This document shows, piece after piece, positions 1 through 8,260 of a stretch of DNA of 64,000 nt. Source of the DNA: G963665815 sp942492065 (lineage in GTDB: Bacteria > Cloacimonadota > Cloacimonadia > Cloacimonadales > JAIOQZ01); assembly GCA_942492065.1 (NCBI GenBank), contig CALODV010000008.1, forward strand, positions 372,001 through 436,000, read 5' to 3'. Both the position numbers and the translations under genes were made by a program. Positions within the stretch are counted from its first letter, which is position 1. Each line of letters opens with the position of its first letter. Under the pieces are notes generated by a model. It was not told where the DNA came from and did not search any database. It saw only the letters and a list, made by a program, of their open reading frames with translations.

Positions 1-1287
1 AATCTCTAGTGTCTTAAGGTAATGTATCTCAGCTTTTACTGGATCATTTATTGCCAAATACAGTTGACCAAGATTAAAATTGATATCCTCATTATTTGGA
101 CTAATGTCATTTGCTCTGAGATAATGCTCTTCTGCTTTTTGAAATTTACACTGATTGAAATAAACAATTCCTAAATTATTAATTGATTCAGGTTCATTAG
201 GACTATTTTTAATAGCTTTTTCAAGATGTGCTTCTGCTTTATGGTAACATTCTTGTTCTCCGTACATTAAACCTAACTCGTTATGTGCTTTATAATAGTT
301 TGCCTCAATACCTATTGCAGACATAAAATACTTTTCTGCTAAATCATATTTCTTTTGCATGTAAAACACTTTTCCAAGATTGTAGTGTATTTTATGATTA
401 GTTGGATTAATCTCTATTGCTCTCAGATAATGCTTTTCTGCTTTCTCATACTCTTTCATGCTTTGGTACAGAACAGCCAGATTGTTATATGCCATATCCA
501 TGTCCGGTTTAATCTCTATTGCTTTAGTGTAATAGAATTCTGCTTTACTCACCTTGTCATTTTCTTGAGCTTCAATACCCCTGGCAAAATACACATAACC
601 ATTCTCAGGATAATCAGATAACATCTTCTCTAACTCAAAATCAAGTTTCTCAAAATCATCTTTGTGTTTTTGTGTTACCTCAATAATTCTGGTAATTATG
701 TCATCTTCAGATATTTCTATATGATCAAGAAGTGTTCTGAAGTTTTCATTTTTCAGTTCCTTATAACTAAGATATTTCCTTTCACTCAACTCATTCAAGA
801 AAGTTCCAATTTCATTATAGATCAACTGGAGATGTTTCAATTGCTTAGCTTCATCAGATTTTGCTGTCTCAGGCAAATTATGCATTTCCATCTTAAAATC
901 ATTAAACTCCTTAACCCAATGCTTAACAATTCTGATACGATACTTACTGCTTAAAAAATCACTTTTCTCACTTTTTACTATAACAGGGAGAATCTTATCC
1001 CAGGAATCTTGCTCTTTTCTCACTTCAAGGAGCTCATAGAGGCAATTGTAGGAATGCAGATACTCATCACTTATCAGTAGTAATGCATGATCCTTTTCTC
1101 TTATTGATTCCATGAATTTCTTGAAACTCTGCTTATACTTCACATCTCTTATGTCTCTATTGACTGTTATAGGAAGCGGCTTAAATATATTGTCAATTTC
1201 ATCTGCAATATTTTTGTTCTTTGAGCAGTTATAGGGGGTATGAATAGAAGAGAAGAGTAAAAAAACGCCGCACGCCTTTACTCTCAA
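1..1287 (-). CDS. TIR-TPR protein, 3' end outside window
   Basis: The minus-strand reading frame is open from about 1359 to the left edge, so the C-terminus is missing. The N-terminal ~150 residues look like a bacterial TIR domain: a hydrophobic strand GVFLLFSS, then a segment with RDIRDVKYKQSFKKFM, then LLLISDEYLHSYNCLYELLE and a later ILPVIVK strand. This is the pattern of TIR proteins in which a helix of the form 'YK.S...FM' precedes 'ISD.YL.S..C..EL'. From about residue 240 there are at least six TPR units (for example AYNNLAVLYQSMKEYEKAEK). TIR domains of bacteria often cleave NAD+ or signal in phage defence; that role is inference here. No ATG precedes the TIR strand. A TTG at 1287 is the best start but has no clear ribosome binding site, so the 5' end may have been damaged when the neighbouring element arrived. 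Confidence 0.72.
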   Translation of the reverse strand, partial: MRVKACGVFLLFSSIHTPYNCSKNKNIADEIDNIFKPLPITVNRDIRDVKYKQSFKKFMESIREKDHALLLISDEYLHSYNCLYELLEVRKEQDSWDKILPVIVKSEKSDFLSSKYRIRIVKHWVKEFNDFKMEMHNLPETAKSDEAKQLKHLQLIYNEIGTFLNELSERKYLSYKELKNENFRTLLDHIEISEDDIITRIIEVTQKHKDDFEKLDFELEKMLSDYPENGYVYFARGIEAQENDKVSKAEFYYTKAIEIKPDMDMAYNNLAVLYQSMKEYEKAEKHYLRAIEINPTNHKIHYNLGKVFYMQKKYDLAEKYFMSAIGIEANYYKAHNELGLMYGEQECYHKAEAHLEKAIKNSPNEPESINNLGIVYFNQCKFQKAEEHYLRANDISPNNEDINFNLGQLYLAINDPVKAEIHYLKTLEI

Positions 1288-1345
1288 CTGTTTACACGAT
1301 TTGAGGACAATGGCAGGAATAAAGAATTTACAACATTTTAGCCAC

Positions 1346-1493
1346 TTTTTGCAATATATTTAGAGAATTTTTAAAGACTTTTTAAGAAAACCACTCCCAC
1401 TTTTGGCAAAAATTACAGAGAATAAAACACCTTTCTATTTTCGCAAAAATTACAGAGAATTTCTAAAACGTGCAAAAATTACTGAGAATCACC
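1346..1493 (+). repeat. Left direct-repeat array (four units)
   Basis: Four imperfect copies of a ~26-base unit with core GCAAAAATTACAGAGAAT lie at about 1346-1372, 1401-1427, 1438-1463 and 1467-1492, all in plus orientation. Start-to-start spacings are about 55, 37 and 29 bases. The same unit recurs, in the same orientation, just after the last prophage gene (12361-12521). The array occupies the gene-free stretch between the TIR-TPR and Panacea genes. Candidate roles are transposase or repressor binding sites at the prophage boundary. The rest of 1288-1625 shows nothing recognisable. Confidence 0.8.
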
Positions 1494-1625
1494 CCAAAGA
1501 CTTTCTTGAGTCCTGATATCATTTTCTGGCTTCTTGACTTGCCTTTACTAATATTTGATTGATTTAAAAGGCTCAAACAGGAACTATCTTACGATTATAT
1601 AGAAATAATCAGAATCAAGAGTTTA

Positions 1626-2099
1626 CTATAATTTTGGGACGATATTCTTGTATTCAGATGCTAAACGTTCTAAATCAAGTGTATCAAATCTCTCACAAAC
1701 TTGTATAGGATATGTCGAATAAACCAAATCCAAAAACTCATCATAAGGCATATCAATTGTGTTATCAATGATAAAATCAATTATATCTTCAATGTCAGAA
1801 TTTTTATATACCGGACATGAAGGTTTCTCTATATAAGATATTGGAGTTACAAGAGTAAGATTTTGATGAGGATTATACACATTGTATCGTTTATCATTCA
1901 CAAGATAATTTAGTGGATCATCAACAAAAGGACCATAAAGGTGGAATATCCATTGAATTTCTGTAAATTGTGAATCATGTTCTAAGCAATACTTCCAATC
2001 TACAAGATAAATCATTTTTACAATTCTTGCCTTTGATATTTCATAATTGCTCAATCTAGAGAAAATATAATCAACAACGAACTTCATTCTTTCTTGCAT
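1626..2099 (-). CDS. Panacea-domain (DUF4065/SocA-like) antitoxin
   Basis: 157 residues from the ATG at 2099. Residues about 12-60 carry the Panacea/DUF4065 signature: helix KARIVKMIYLVDWKYCLEH, then ITEIQW-type IQWIFHLYGPF. Panacea domains act as antitoxins to many unrelated toxins (PanAT systems) and as proteolytic adaptors (SocA). The start was chosen because it overlaps the stop of the upstream gene in a TGATG junction, the usual tight toxin-antitoxin coupling. A longer frame reaches 2162 but would overlap the partner by 64 bases. The gene is read opposite to the phage genes beside it. Confidence 0.75.
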   Translation of the reverse strand: MQERMKFVVDYIFSRLSNYEISKARIVKMIYLVDWKYCLEHDSQFTEIQWIFHLYGPFVDDPLNYLVNDKRYNVYNPHQNLTLVTPISYIEKPSCPVYKNSDIEDIIDFIIDNTIDMPYDEFLDLVYSTYPIQVCERFDTLDLERLASEYKNIVPKL

Positions 2100-2458
2100 C
2101 ACATGTCCATTTTTTTTGCTTTCTGGGTGTAGAAATCTATTGGGTCTAAAGTAAGGATACATTCTCTACAAAAAAAATCATGTTTATCCATGAAAGTGTC
2201 AATTATATTTTTGTCTAATTTTGGTTTTAGTGATTCAAACATTACTACAGCGATTCCCTTAGTTTCATTGTAGTTTCTTATCTTGTATCCATAGTAAGAT
2301 CTTGATTTCATGTTTATATTGGCAATATCATCAGTTGACATAACGTACTTTCTACCATTCTTAGCCTTGAGTTTTTTGTTTATTTTACTCAAATATTTGT
2401 TAGTATTACTAGATTCAGGAAGTACCACAGGGAGATATTGCCTGTCCATCCAGCACAT
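2099..2458 (-). CDS. Putative toxin partner of the Panacea antitoxin
   Basis: About 119 residues, lying immediately upstream of and translationally coupled (TGATG) to the Panacea gene. The protein is basic in its first half (KINKKLKAKNGRKY) and contains FESLKPKLDKNIIDTFMDKHDFF near the end. I do not recognise a named toxin fold, so the toxin call rests on gene order and size. The first ~15 residues overlap, on the opposite strand, a frame continuous with the truncated capsid gene. The true start may therefore lie further inside (an ATG at residue 4, or a later one), or the N-terminus may be a fusion created at the junction. Confidence 0.5.
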   Translation of the reverse strand: MCWMDRQYLPVVLPESSNTNKYLSKINKKLKAKNGRKYVMSTDDIANINMKSRSYYGYKIRNYNETKGIAVVMFESLKPKLDKNIIDTFMDKHDFFCRECILTLDPIDFYTQKAKKMDM

Positions 2459-3393
2459 TATTTGCTCATGTAAACCTCAAAAGATCAACCGTAGAGTTTT
2501 ATGCAGACAAATACGGTGAAGACGCTTTTGGTGCTTATGTTGCAAAGAAAAACACAATCAAGGTAAATGAAGCAATCAGAACACTTTTATTCAAAGGTGA
2601 CAGAAGCTCTGCACTGGCAAGATTAAAGGCAATCAATGGTGTTGTAGCAAAGGCTAAGAATGACAGCGATATCAGTAATATTGACTCAGACGCATTCACA
2701 ACCTGGGAGGCACGACTTGAAAATGCCTTACTTTCCTTTGACGAAGAGAAACTGGCTCATCAGGACAAAATGGTTATCTATGTCTCCAGAAAAAACCTGA
2801 TCAGAATCAGAACCGAAGCTAAAAAGGCTGCTAATCTCGTATCCGGAAGACTCATCATTGATGGCAAAAATGTCTATTTTGACGATATTCCTATCAAAGG
2901 ACGATTCCTGGACGATGATACAATCATTATCGGCTTGCCAAAGTTTATCATGGTCGGCGTCAGAACAGACATTGAGCTGATGAAGAAGTTCGAAACAGAC
3001 TGGAAATGGCACTGGTATATGCGTTTGCGTGCAGGCATAACTTATCTGCCTAACTTCGTCAAAGTATTCCAGCTTAAAACTGAAGTTCCTCCTGTGGCTG
3101 AAAACGTGACAATTTCCGGAACAACAACGGTCGGGCAAGTGCTGACAGGTTCTTATGACTATGTTGAAACTGACGGAACTGCTGAAGGAACATCAACCTT
3201 CAGATGGCTGAGAGCTGACACAATTAACGGTACTTATGCCGCAATATCCGGTGCAACCTCAGCAACTTACACACTGGCTGAAGCTGACACTGACAAGTTT
3301 ATCAAATTTGAAGTGACGCCTGTCGCAGCAAGCGGAACAACAACCGGAAAAGCTGTTCAATCAGAATCTACAGCTAAGATCAAAGCAACGTAG
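2413..3393 (+). pseudogene. Phage major capsid protein, 5'-truncated, with C-terminal Ig-like domain
   Basis: The frame is open from the codon after a stop at 2410 to the TAG at 3393 but has no start codon at its beginning; an internal ATG at 2770 could give a shorter product. The part from about 2700 to 3080 has the end-of-capsid pattern 'DDDTIIIGLPKFIMVGVR' followed by 'DWKWHWYMRLRAG' and 'FVKVFQL', as in the C-terminal halves of phage capsid proteins. After a VPPVAENVTISG linker comes an Ig-like domain (strands around STFRWLRA and YTLAEADTDKFIKFEVTPV) of the type displayed on capsids. The N-terminal half is gone, and the Panacea/toxin pair lies where it should be. Assignment as capsid is from pattern and position. 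Confidence 0.6.
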
Positions 3394-3402
3394 GAGTAGA
3401 GT

Positions 3403-3927
3403 ATGAGTATAACAAAATTCACAAATGGGGCTGCCGCGGGTAATCCCGATAACCATGCTGAAGTATTTGCTGTAGGCAAAGCTTATATTGCTTCAGGCAG
3501 TTATGACAGCAAAACTGATTTCGAAACAGCATTCGCTGATTTAACAGCAATGGCAACTGAATTGGTGAAATTCGACGAGTTCGGTGACCTGGCTGACAAA
3601 CCTTACAAAATTGATTCTAAGGTGGAGAAACTCAAAACTCTACACAGGATAATTGAAGGTAAAAGAACAAACTCTGTGACAATCAACTTCAACGGTATGA
3701 GTGATACTAGAAAGGAATTTATTGAGTCAGAACTAAACAAGCAGGACGCAACAATTATCATGGTCAATAAAGACGAGAATGCTGTGAAATGCTTTAACGG
3801 TCTCAGATTTTTAGGACAGCATAACGGAGAAGGAAATGCCCTTTACAATGCTGTTATTGAAGCCGAATTTTCCGGTTCATCTTATCGTAAAATCTGGACA
3901 AAGCTCACTATCCCGGAGGCAACATAA
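3403..3927 (+). CDS. Phage tail tube-like structural protein
   Basis: 174 residues, with good ribosome binding site AGGAG about 9 bases before the ATG. It sits between the capsid and the tail assembly genes, where the tail tube or tail completion gene normally lies. The sequence has alternating beta pattern (RTNSVTINFNGMS; DATIIMVNKDENAVKCFNGLRF; LYNAVIEAEFSG) and the polar, Gly/Ala-rich N-terminus seen in tail-tube-fold proteins. I see no decisive motif, so the call depends on context. Confidence 0.5.
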   Translation: MSITKFTNGAAAGNPDNHAEVFAVGKAYIASGSYDSKTDFETAFADLTAMATELVKFDEFGDLADKPYKIDSKVEKLKTLHRIIEGKRTNSVTINFNGMSDTRKEFIESELNKQDATIIMVNKDENAVKCFNGLRFLGQHNGEGNALYNAVIEAEFSGSSYRKIWTKLTIPEAT

Positions 3928-3928
3928 A

Positions 3929-4228
3929 ATGACTGGCTGGATAATTAAAATGCTTCGATTTCTGCCTAAAAAGAGCTTATACACTATCGTTAAATCAATC
4001 TTAAGACTCTATGTTGAGGCAACAGAAACCAAATTCGATGACGATGCTTACAACCTCGTTGTTTCAATACTGGACAGTGTTCTGCTTAATGGCGGCAATC
4101 TGGATAAAGAGGAGATCGTGAAGCTGATAATAACGTTATTCGACACGTTAGCCAAACGTACTGACACCGAGGCTGACGACAATTTGACTGAGCTGATGCA
4201 GAAGTTTCTGCCAACAGCCATTGGCTAG
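3929..4228 (+). CDS. Small phage protein of unknown function
   Basis: 99 residues from the ATG at 3929, two bases after the previous stop, with GGAGG about 10 bases upstream. An upstream in-frame extension overlaps the tail gene and is unlikely. Mostly helical, with an amphipathic N-terminus (MTGWIIKMLRFLPKK) and acidic middle; the second half has ILDSVLLNGGNLDKEEIVKL. Not recognised. Its place before the endolysin suggests a lysis or tail accessory protein. Confidence 0.5.
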   Translation: MTGWIIKMLRFLPKKSLYTIVKSILRLYVEATETKFDDDAYNLVVSILDSVLLNGGNLDKEEIVKLIITLFDTLAKRTDTEADDNLTELMQKFLPTAIG

Positions 4229-4276
4229 CAATTTGGGGGCTGGTTCTGCCAGCCCTCACCTTAAAAGGGAGTGAAT

Positions 4277-4720
4277 ATGAAAGATATACTGAGTACAGAT
4301 ACAATAAGCCCGGAGCTGGTGGAAAGAATCAAGAAGCATGAAGGTTTCAGGGCTAATCCGTACAGATGCACAGCAGGCAAGCTGACAATCGGTTACGGAC
4401 GCAATCTTGAAGACAAAGGCATAAGCAGGAATGAAGCTGCTGCTTTACTAATGGCTGATATTAACGAGGCTGCTGAACAGCTTGAGAAGCACATCCCGAA
4501 TGTTCTTGAGAGAATCCAGGGAAAAGCACGAAAAGAGGTGCTTGTTGAGATGGTCTTTAACATGGGAATCGGTGGAGTTATGAAATTCAGGAAGATGCTT
4601 GGTGCATTGGTTAAGCAGGATTATGACAAAGCCGCTGCCGAAATGCTTGATTCCCGCTGGGCTTCTCAGGTAGGGCAACGAGCTGTAACTCTGGCAAATA
4701 TAATGAGGAATGGCAGATAA
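4277..4720 (+). CDS. Phage endolysin, T4-type lysozyme (GH24)
   Basis: 147 residues from the ATG at 4277, preceded by AAGGGAG. It cleaves peptidoglycan glycan strands. The family signature is intact: KHEGFRANPYRCTAGKLTIGYGRNL. The catalytic triad spacing E-8-x-5-T holds, with Cys in the middle position in place of the Asp of T4 lysozyme, a known variant in this family. The C-terminal helical lobe has VEMVFNMGIGG and a terminal DSRWASQVGQRA motif typical of these lysozymes. No signal peptide, so release would need a holin; the next gene is a candidate. A GTG two codons earlier is the alternative start. Confidence 0.9.
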   Translation: MKDILSTDTISPELVERIKKHEGFRANPYRCTAGKLTIGYGRNLEDKGISRNEAAALLMADINEAAEQLEKHIPNVLERIQGKARKEVLVEMVFNMGIGGVMKFRKMLGALVKQDYDKAAAEMLDSRWASQVGQRAVTLANIMRNGR

Positions 4721-4995
4721 TGGAAATGAAAATAGCAATGCTCATCATTACAGGTCTTTCAGTTGTAGCCTGGAGTTTGCTTTTCTATTCGATTAAGAAA
4801 CATGACAGAGCAATAGAAACAAATGAGAAGCAAATACAAGTATTATCCTCTGACATAAGAGTTACAAATTCGAAATTATGGGATGAGGACAAGATAATGA
4901 AGAAGATAGAGGATTCAGTCTACCATGCTGTAACAAAGGCTGAGAATCAACGTTTGAAAGCCGAAAATGACGCTTTGAAGAATAAGGAGAAATAA
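4720..4995 (+). CDS. Holin- or i-spanin-like membrane protein
   Basis: 91 residues, overlapping the endolysin stop by one base (TAATG). One N-terminal membrane segment (about residues 5-24: AMLIITGLSVVAWSLLFYSI) is followed by a charged coiled coil ending in NQRLKAENDALKNKEK. Single N-in anchor plus periplasmic coiled coil resembles Rz-type inner-membrane spanins or small holin accessory proteins. The function is inferred from topology and its position right after the lysozyme. Confidence 0.55.
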   Translation: MEMKIAMLIITGLSVVAWSLLFYSIKKHDRAIETNEKQIQVLSSDIRVTNSKLWDEDKIMKKIEDSVYHAVTKAENQRLKAENDALKNKEK

Positions 4996-5312
4996 TGAAG
5001 GTTTATACAAATCTGAATACATTGGCTAAGGTTACAAGGCTGTTTTATGATCTGGGATTAAAGGGCTTGTTAACAGGAGATGAACAAGAACAAATCTTAG
5101 TTTCAGATTTTATTCATAAACTAATTATTGCAGGAAAGTATATCGAATTCCTGCAAATAATTACGAGAGATGATAAAACAGATTTCGGCGAAATTGAGTC
5201 TGAGGAGGTGGAACAATTAGTTGATACTTTTTTTATCGGTATTTCCAAGTATGTTCCAAAGTCAGTCAGAAATCGGATCGGCGGTCTGTTAAGTCTGATA
5301 ACGTTTTCTTAG
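4995..5312 (+). CDS. Phage tail assembly chaperone (short form)
   Basis: 105 residues, overlapping the previous stop (TAATG). It lies just upstream of the tape measure gene, where lambda G/GT-type tail assembly chaperones are found in nearly all long-tailed phages. The sequence is acidic and helical, consistent with that role but without a diagnostic motif. A slippery heptamer at codons 79-80 and a long open -1 frame to 5416 support a G/GT-type arrangement (see the separate frameshift entry). Confidence 0.6.
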   Translation: MKVYTNLNTLAKVTRLFYDLGLKGLLTGDEQEQILVSDFIHKLIIAGKYIEFLQIITRDDKTDFGEIESEEVEQLVDTFFIGISKYVPKSVRNRIGGLLSLITFS

Positions 5313-5416
5313 ACTACATTTATGTGCTTAAAAGGCTGCAATTGTATGATGAAGATTTGGAATTAAATGAAGCGGTTTACCTTGTTAAAAAATACTTAGA
5401 AGACTCAGAGGAATGA
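5228..5416 (+). other. Probable programmed -1 frameshift site and extension
   Basis: The seven-T run 5228-5234 reads T TTT TTT in the zero frame of the chaperone gene, a classic X XXY YYZ slippery heptamer. In the -1 frame the last upstream stop is TGA at 5222-5224, and the frame is then open for 60 codons to TGA at 5414-5416, well past the zero-frame stop at 5312. The predicted fusion is 140 residues. Its added part contains FLDYIYVLKRLQLYDEDLEL, a protein-like sequence with no start of its own. This matches G/GT logic upstream of tape measure genes. Confidence 0.7.
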
Positions 5417-5436
5417 TAGATAATAAGGGATTAATA

Positions 5437-5580
5437 ATGAAATGGATTGCCACTGACACCGGATTTGAAAAACGATTTAATAATCCTGTACAATCCGTAG
5501 AATACAGGGAAAACTATGAATACAATAACAACAAAACTAAGCATAATGATTCCTTTTATCTAAAAGTTAGCGGGGTTTAG
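5437..5580 (+). CDS. Small phage protein (47 aa)
   Basis: A 47-residue gene with AAGGGA six bases before the ATG and its stop four bases before the tape measure start. The product is polar, rich in Asn, Lys and Tyr (VEYRENYEYNNNKTKHND). No function is recognised. Spacing and ribosome binding site make it a likely real gene of the tail operon. Confidence 0.5.
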   Translation: MKWIATDTGFEKRFNNPVQSVEYRENYEYNNNKTKHNDSFYLKVSGV

Positions 5581-5584
5581 AATA

Positions 5585-8260
5585 ATGTCAAACAATTTAT
5601 CTTTTTCGCTTAAATTAAATATTCAACCATTTTCAGAAGCTCTTAAATCAGCATTAACAATGGGGCAACGATTTAATGAGCAGATAAATGGTGTGATGAG
5701 TGGGAAAATAACTGTTGATACAAGTGTTTTTGATTTGGAACTGAAGAATCTTAACAAAAAGATAGCATCATTCAAAAGTATGAAAATCGAAAATGATATT
5801 ACAATAGAAGACAAAGCCAGTTCAGTTATTGACAGGGTAACAAGGCAAGCATCAGAATCCTATGAAAAACAGAAAGGAGCCATAAGAAGAGTACAGGAAA
5901 GTTTAAGTGGCTTAGGATTTGCAATGCAGGGGATAACAGCAATTGGAAGAGTCCTGAATGGAACAGTTGGCGACCTGATTAATTCCGCCGGAGTTCAGGA
6001 AAAGGCTGAGAGAAAAGTAGAACAGGCTGTAAAGCAGACTGGTATGGCTGCAGGTTATACTGCTGAGGAACTAAAAGTAATGGCTTCAGGAATGCAGGAA
6101 CTTACTACTATTGGTGATGAAGACATTATGAATAACGTTACAGCTCAGATGTTAACTTTTACAAACATTACTCAAGACCAGTTCAAAGAAGCTCAGAAAC
6201 AGGCACTAAACCTGGCAACAGTTCTTGATGGTGATTTGAAAAGTGCTTCTATACAATTAGGGAAGGCACTTAATGATCCTATTACAAATCTATCTGCATT
6301 AAGTCGCTCAGGTATTCAATTTACAGCTGAGCAGAAAGAAATGGTCAAGGAACTCTGGAATGCAGGTAAGCAAGCTGAGGCTCAAAATATTATTTTAGCA
6401 GAACTGAACAGACAGTATGGCGGTCAGGCTGAAGCTATGGCTGGTACATATTCCGGAGCATTGAAGCAATTCAGTAATAAATGGGGGGATTTGAAGGAGA
6501 CTCTCGGAATGGGCATACTTCCTGTTTTGGCGAAACTTGCAGATTGGTTGAAGACAGTTGTTGGCTTTTTGGATGATTTTTTTAAAGGACTGTCTGGAAC
6601 TTCATTAGAACGTAATATCAGAGAGTTAAGAGAGCTGGGAGCAGCTGCTAAAGACATTGCAGAGCTTGAAAAATTTGCCATGCAGCAGCAGTTAATCGAA
6701 ATCAATAACGAGCTGAAGAAAACTGGTATTGAGTTTACAAAGATTGAGTCTGTAACAGAGCGAATCAAAAGCATCAATGAGGAAAAAATACAGCTAGTTA
6801 AAGATGAAGCAACTTTCAGTAAAAGAGAAAGATATGATAGAGAAGACCTGTTAAGAATTTGGAGGAGTCTTGGTCTTACTTATACTGAAGCAAAGCAGAA
6901 AGTAAAGGAATATAATCAGTCAATTGATGCAGGTGTTTTCCTAACTGCAAATTCAGTTATAATACAAGCTATAAAAAAAAGGAAGAAAGAACTGGATGAT
7001 GAAACCGAGAAAATTTTAGAACAAAAAGACTTGCTTCTCGAAAGAGAGAAACTGGAAAGGCGGATTAATACAATATTGCCTGATGGTAAATTAGATGATT
7101 CCTCTGCTGAGGAACTTAAAGATGCTAAAGAGATTGAACGCCTACAAAAGCTGGCAGAGCTTAGAGTAAAGTATAATCTTAGGTTGATTGCAGATCAAGA
7201 AAAAAGAGCCGTCAGGGAGCTTGAAATTGAGCGGGAAAAAGAGCTAAAAAAAGCTGAGAACCTGAAAGCCAGTAACGAGACACTGAAACAGATAAGAGAA
7301 TCATATGAAAATGATATAGACAAAGTCCGTAAAGATGCAGAGGAAAAGCGACAGCAGGAACAGCAATCTGCTCAAGATGCAGTATTTGAAGTTGAAAACA
7401 GAGCTTTACAGGTAGAAGATCCTCAAAAAGCCAGACTTAATGCTCAACTCAGGACTACAGAAAACTTCTTTGCTAAGAAACATGATATGCTTATTAAGGC
7501 AGGCTGGACTGAACAGCAGATTATTGAGGCTGAGGAAAAAGCAAAGCAAGATATCATTGATAAATATAACAAGCTGAAGCTTAAAGGTGGTTTACAGACA
7601 TTAACAAAGCTTGCTGAAGGTCTTGGCAAGCACAGCAAGGCGGCTTTTAAAATCTCTAAGGCTTTAAATATTGCACAGGTAGTAATGGAGACACCTGCTG
7701 CGGCAATGGCTGCTTATAGATCAGTTATCGGTATGCCTGTTGTTGGTCCGGCATTAGCGCCAATAGCCTTTGCTGCGGCAATAGCTCAGGGTGCAATGAC
7801 AGTGGCTGAAATCTCTAAGGCAAAACCTCCGAAAGCGGCAAAGGGCGGTCTTTCTGGAATATTAGCCGGGGCAAGCCATGACAACGGTGGATTGATTATT
7901 GAAGCTGAAGGCGGTGAATATATTATTAACAAAGAGACTGTTGCCAGGTTAGGCAAAAACTTCTTTGATTTTGTTAATTACTCACCTGCAGAAGAAGTAG
8001 CAAACAGGTTTTCCGGTGTTGAAATGCCATCCATTCCTGCTCCTGTCGTAAATACGAGCTACTACGCTACGGGCGGACAAGTTGGGTCAAACAGCATTGC
8101 GTCAGAGATCGTGGCTGAGCTTCGCTCTATGAAAGCCGAAATCAGGCAATTAAAGGACAACAGACCTGTTGTTAACGTGAATGTTGATCCGATTAACGGC
8201 AGAACTGAAGAGTTGAGCGAATTAGTTGATGAAGGCTATGCCTTGAGGTCTGAGATATGA
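5585..8260 (+). CDS. Phage tail tape measure protein
   Basis: 891 residues. It sets tail length and helps DNA entry. Evidence: the longest gene of the tail cluster, directly after the assembly chaperone; long helical and coiled-coil stretches (about 470-690, with many Glu/Lys heptads); tape-measure-like N-terminal domain with SGALKQFSNKWGDLKETLG around 300; and a Gly/Ala-rich hydrophobic segment about 705-760 (PVVGPALAPIAFAAAIAQGA) followed by GGLIIEAEGGEYIINKETVARLG, a motif common near the C-terminus of these proteins. At the usual 1.5 A per residue the tail would be about 130 nm if intact. The gene shows no frameshift. Confidence 0.88.
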   Translation: MSNNLSFSLKLNIQPFSEALKSALTMGQRFNEQINGVMSGKITVDTSVFDLELKNLNKKIASFKSMKIENDITIEDKASSVIDRVTRQASESYEKQKGAIRRVQESLSGLGFAMQGITAIGRVLNGTVGDLINSAGVQEKAERKVEQAVKQTGMAAGYTAEELKVMASGMQELTTIGDEDIMNNVTAQMLTFTNITQDQFKEAQKQALNLATVLDGDLKSASIQLGKALNDPITNLSALSRSGIQFTAEQKEMVKELWNAGKQAEAQNIILAELNRQYGGQAEAMAGTYSGALKQFSNKWGDLKETLGMGILPVLAKLADWLKTVVGFLDDFFKGLSGTSLERNIRELRELGAAAKDIAELEKFAMQQQLIEINNELKKTGIEFTKIESVTERIKSINEEKIQLVKDEATFSKRERYDREDLLRIWRSLGLTYTEAKQKVKEYNQSIDAGVFLTANSVIIQAIKKRKKELDDETEKILEQKDLLLEREKLERRINTILPDGKLDDSSAEELKDAKEIERLQKLAELRVKYNLRLIADQEKRAVRELEIEREKELKKAENLKASNETLKQIRESYENDIDKVRKDAEEKRQQEQQSAQDAVFEVENRALQVEDPQKARLNAQLRTTENFFAKKHDMLIKAGWTEQQIIEAEEKAKQDIIDKYNKLKLKGGLQTLTKLAEGLGKHSKAAFKISKALNIAQVVMETPAAAMAAYRSVIGMPVVGPALAPIAFAAAIAQGAMTVAEISKAKPPKAAKGGLSGILAGASHDNGGLIIEAEGGEYIINKETVARLGKNFFDFVNYSPAEEVANRFSGVEMPSIPAPVVNTSYYATGGQVGSNSIASEIVAELRSMKAEIRQLKDNRPVVNVNVDPINGRTEELSELVDEGYALRSEI

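Noticed and set aside
1346..1493. Repeat array as a CRISPR
   Set aside because: Units are imperfect, spacing is irregular (29-55 bases start to start, so some spacers are only a few bases), and no cas genes are present.
2310..2519. Plus-strand frame across the toxin gene
   Set aside because: It is the antisense shadow of the Panacea-linked gene and crosses the junction with the capsid remnant; its hydrophobic sequence is the usual by-product of such overlap.
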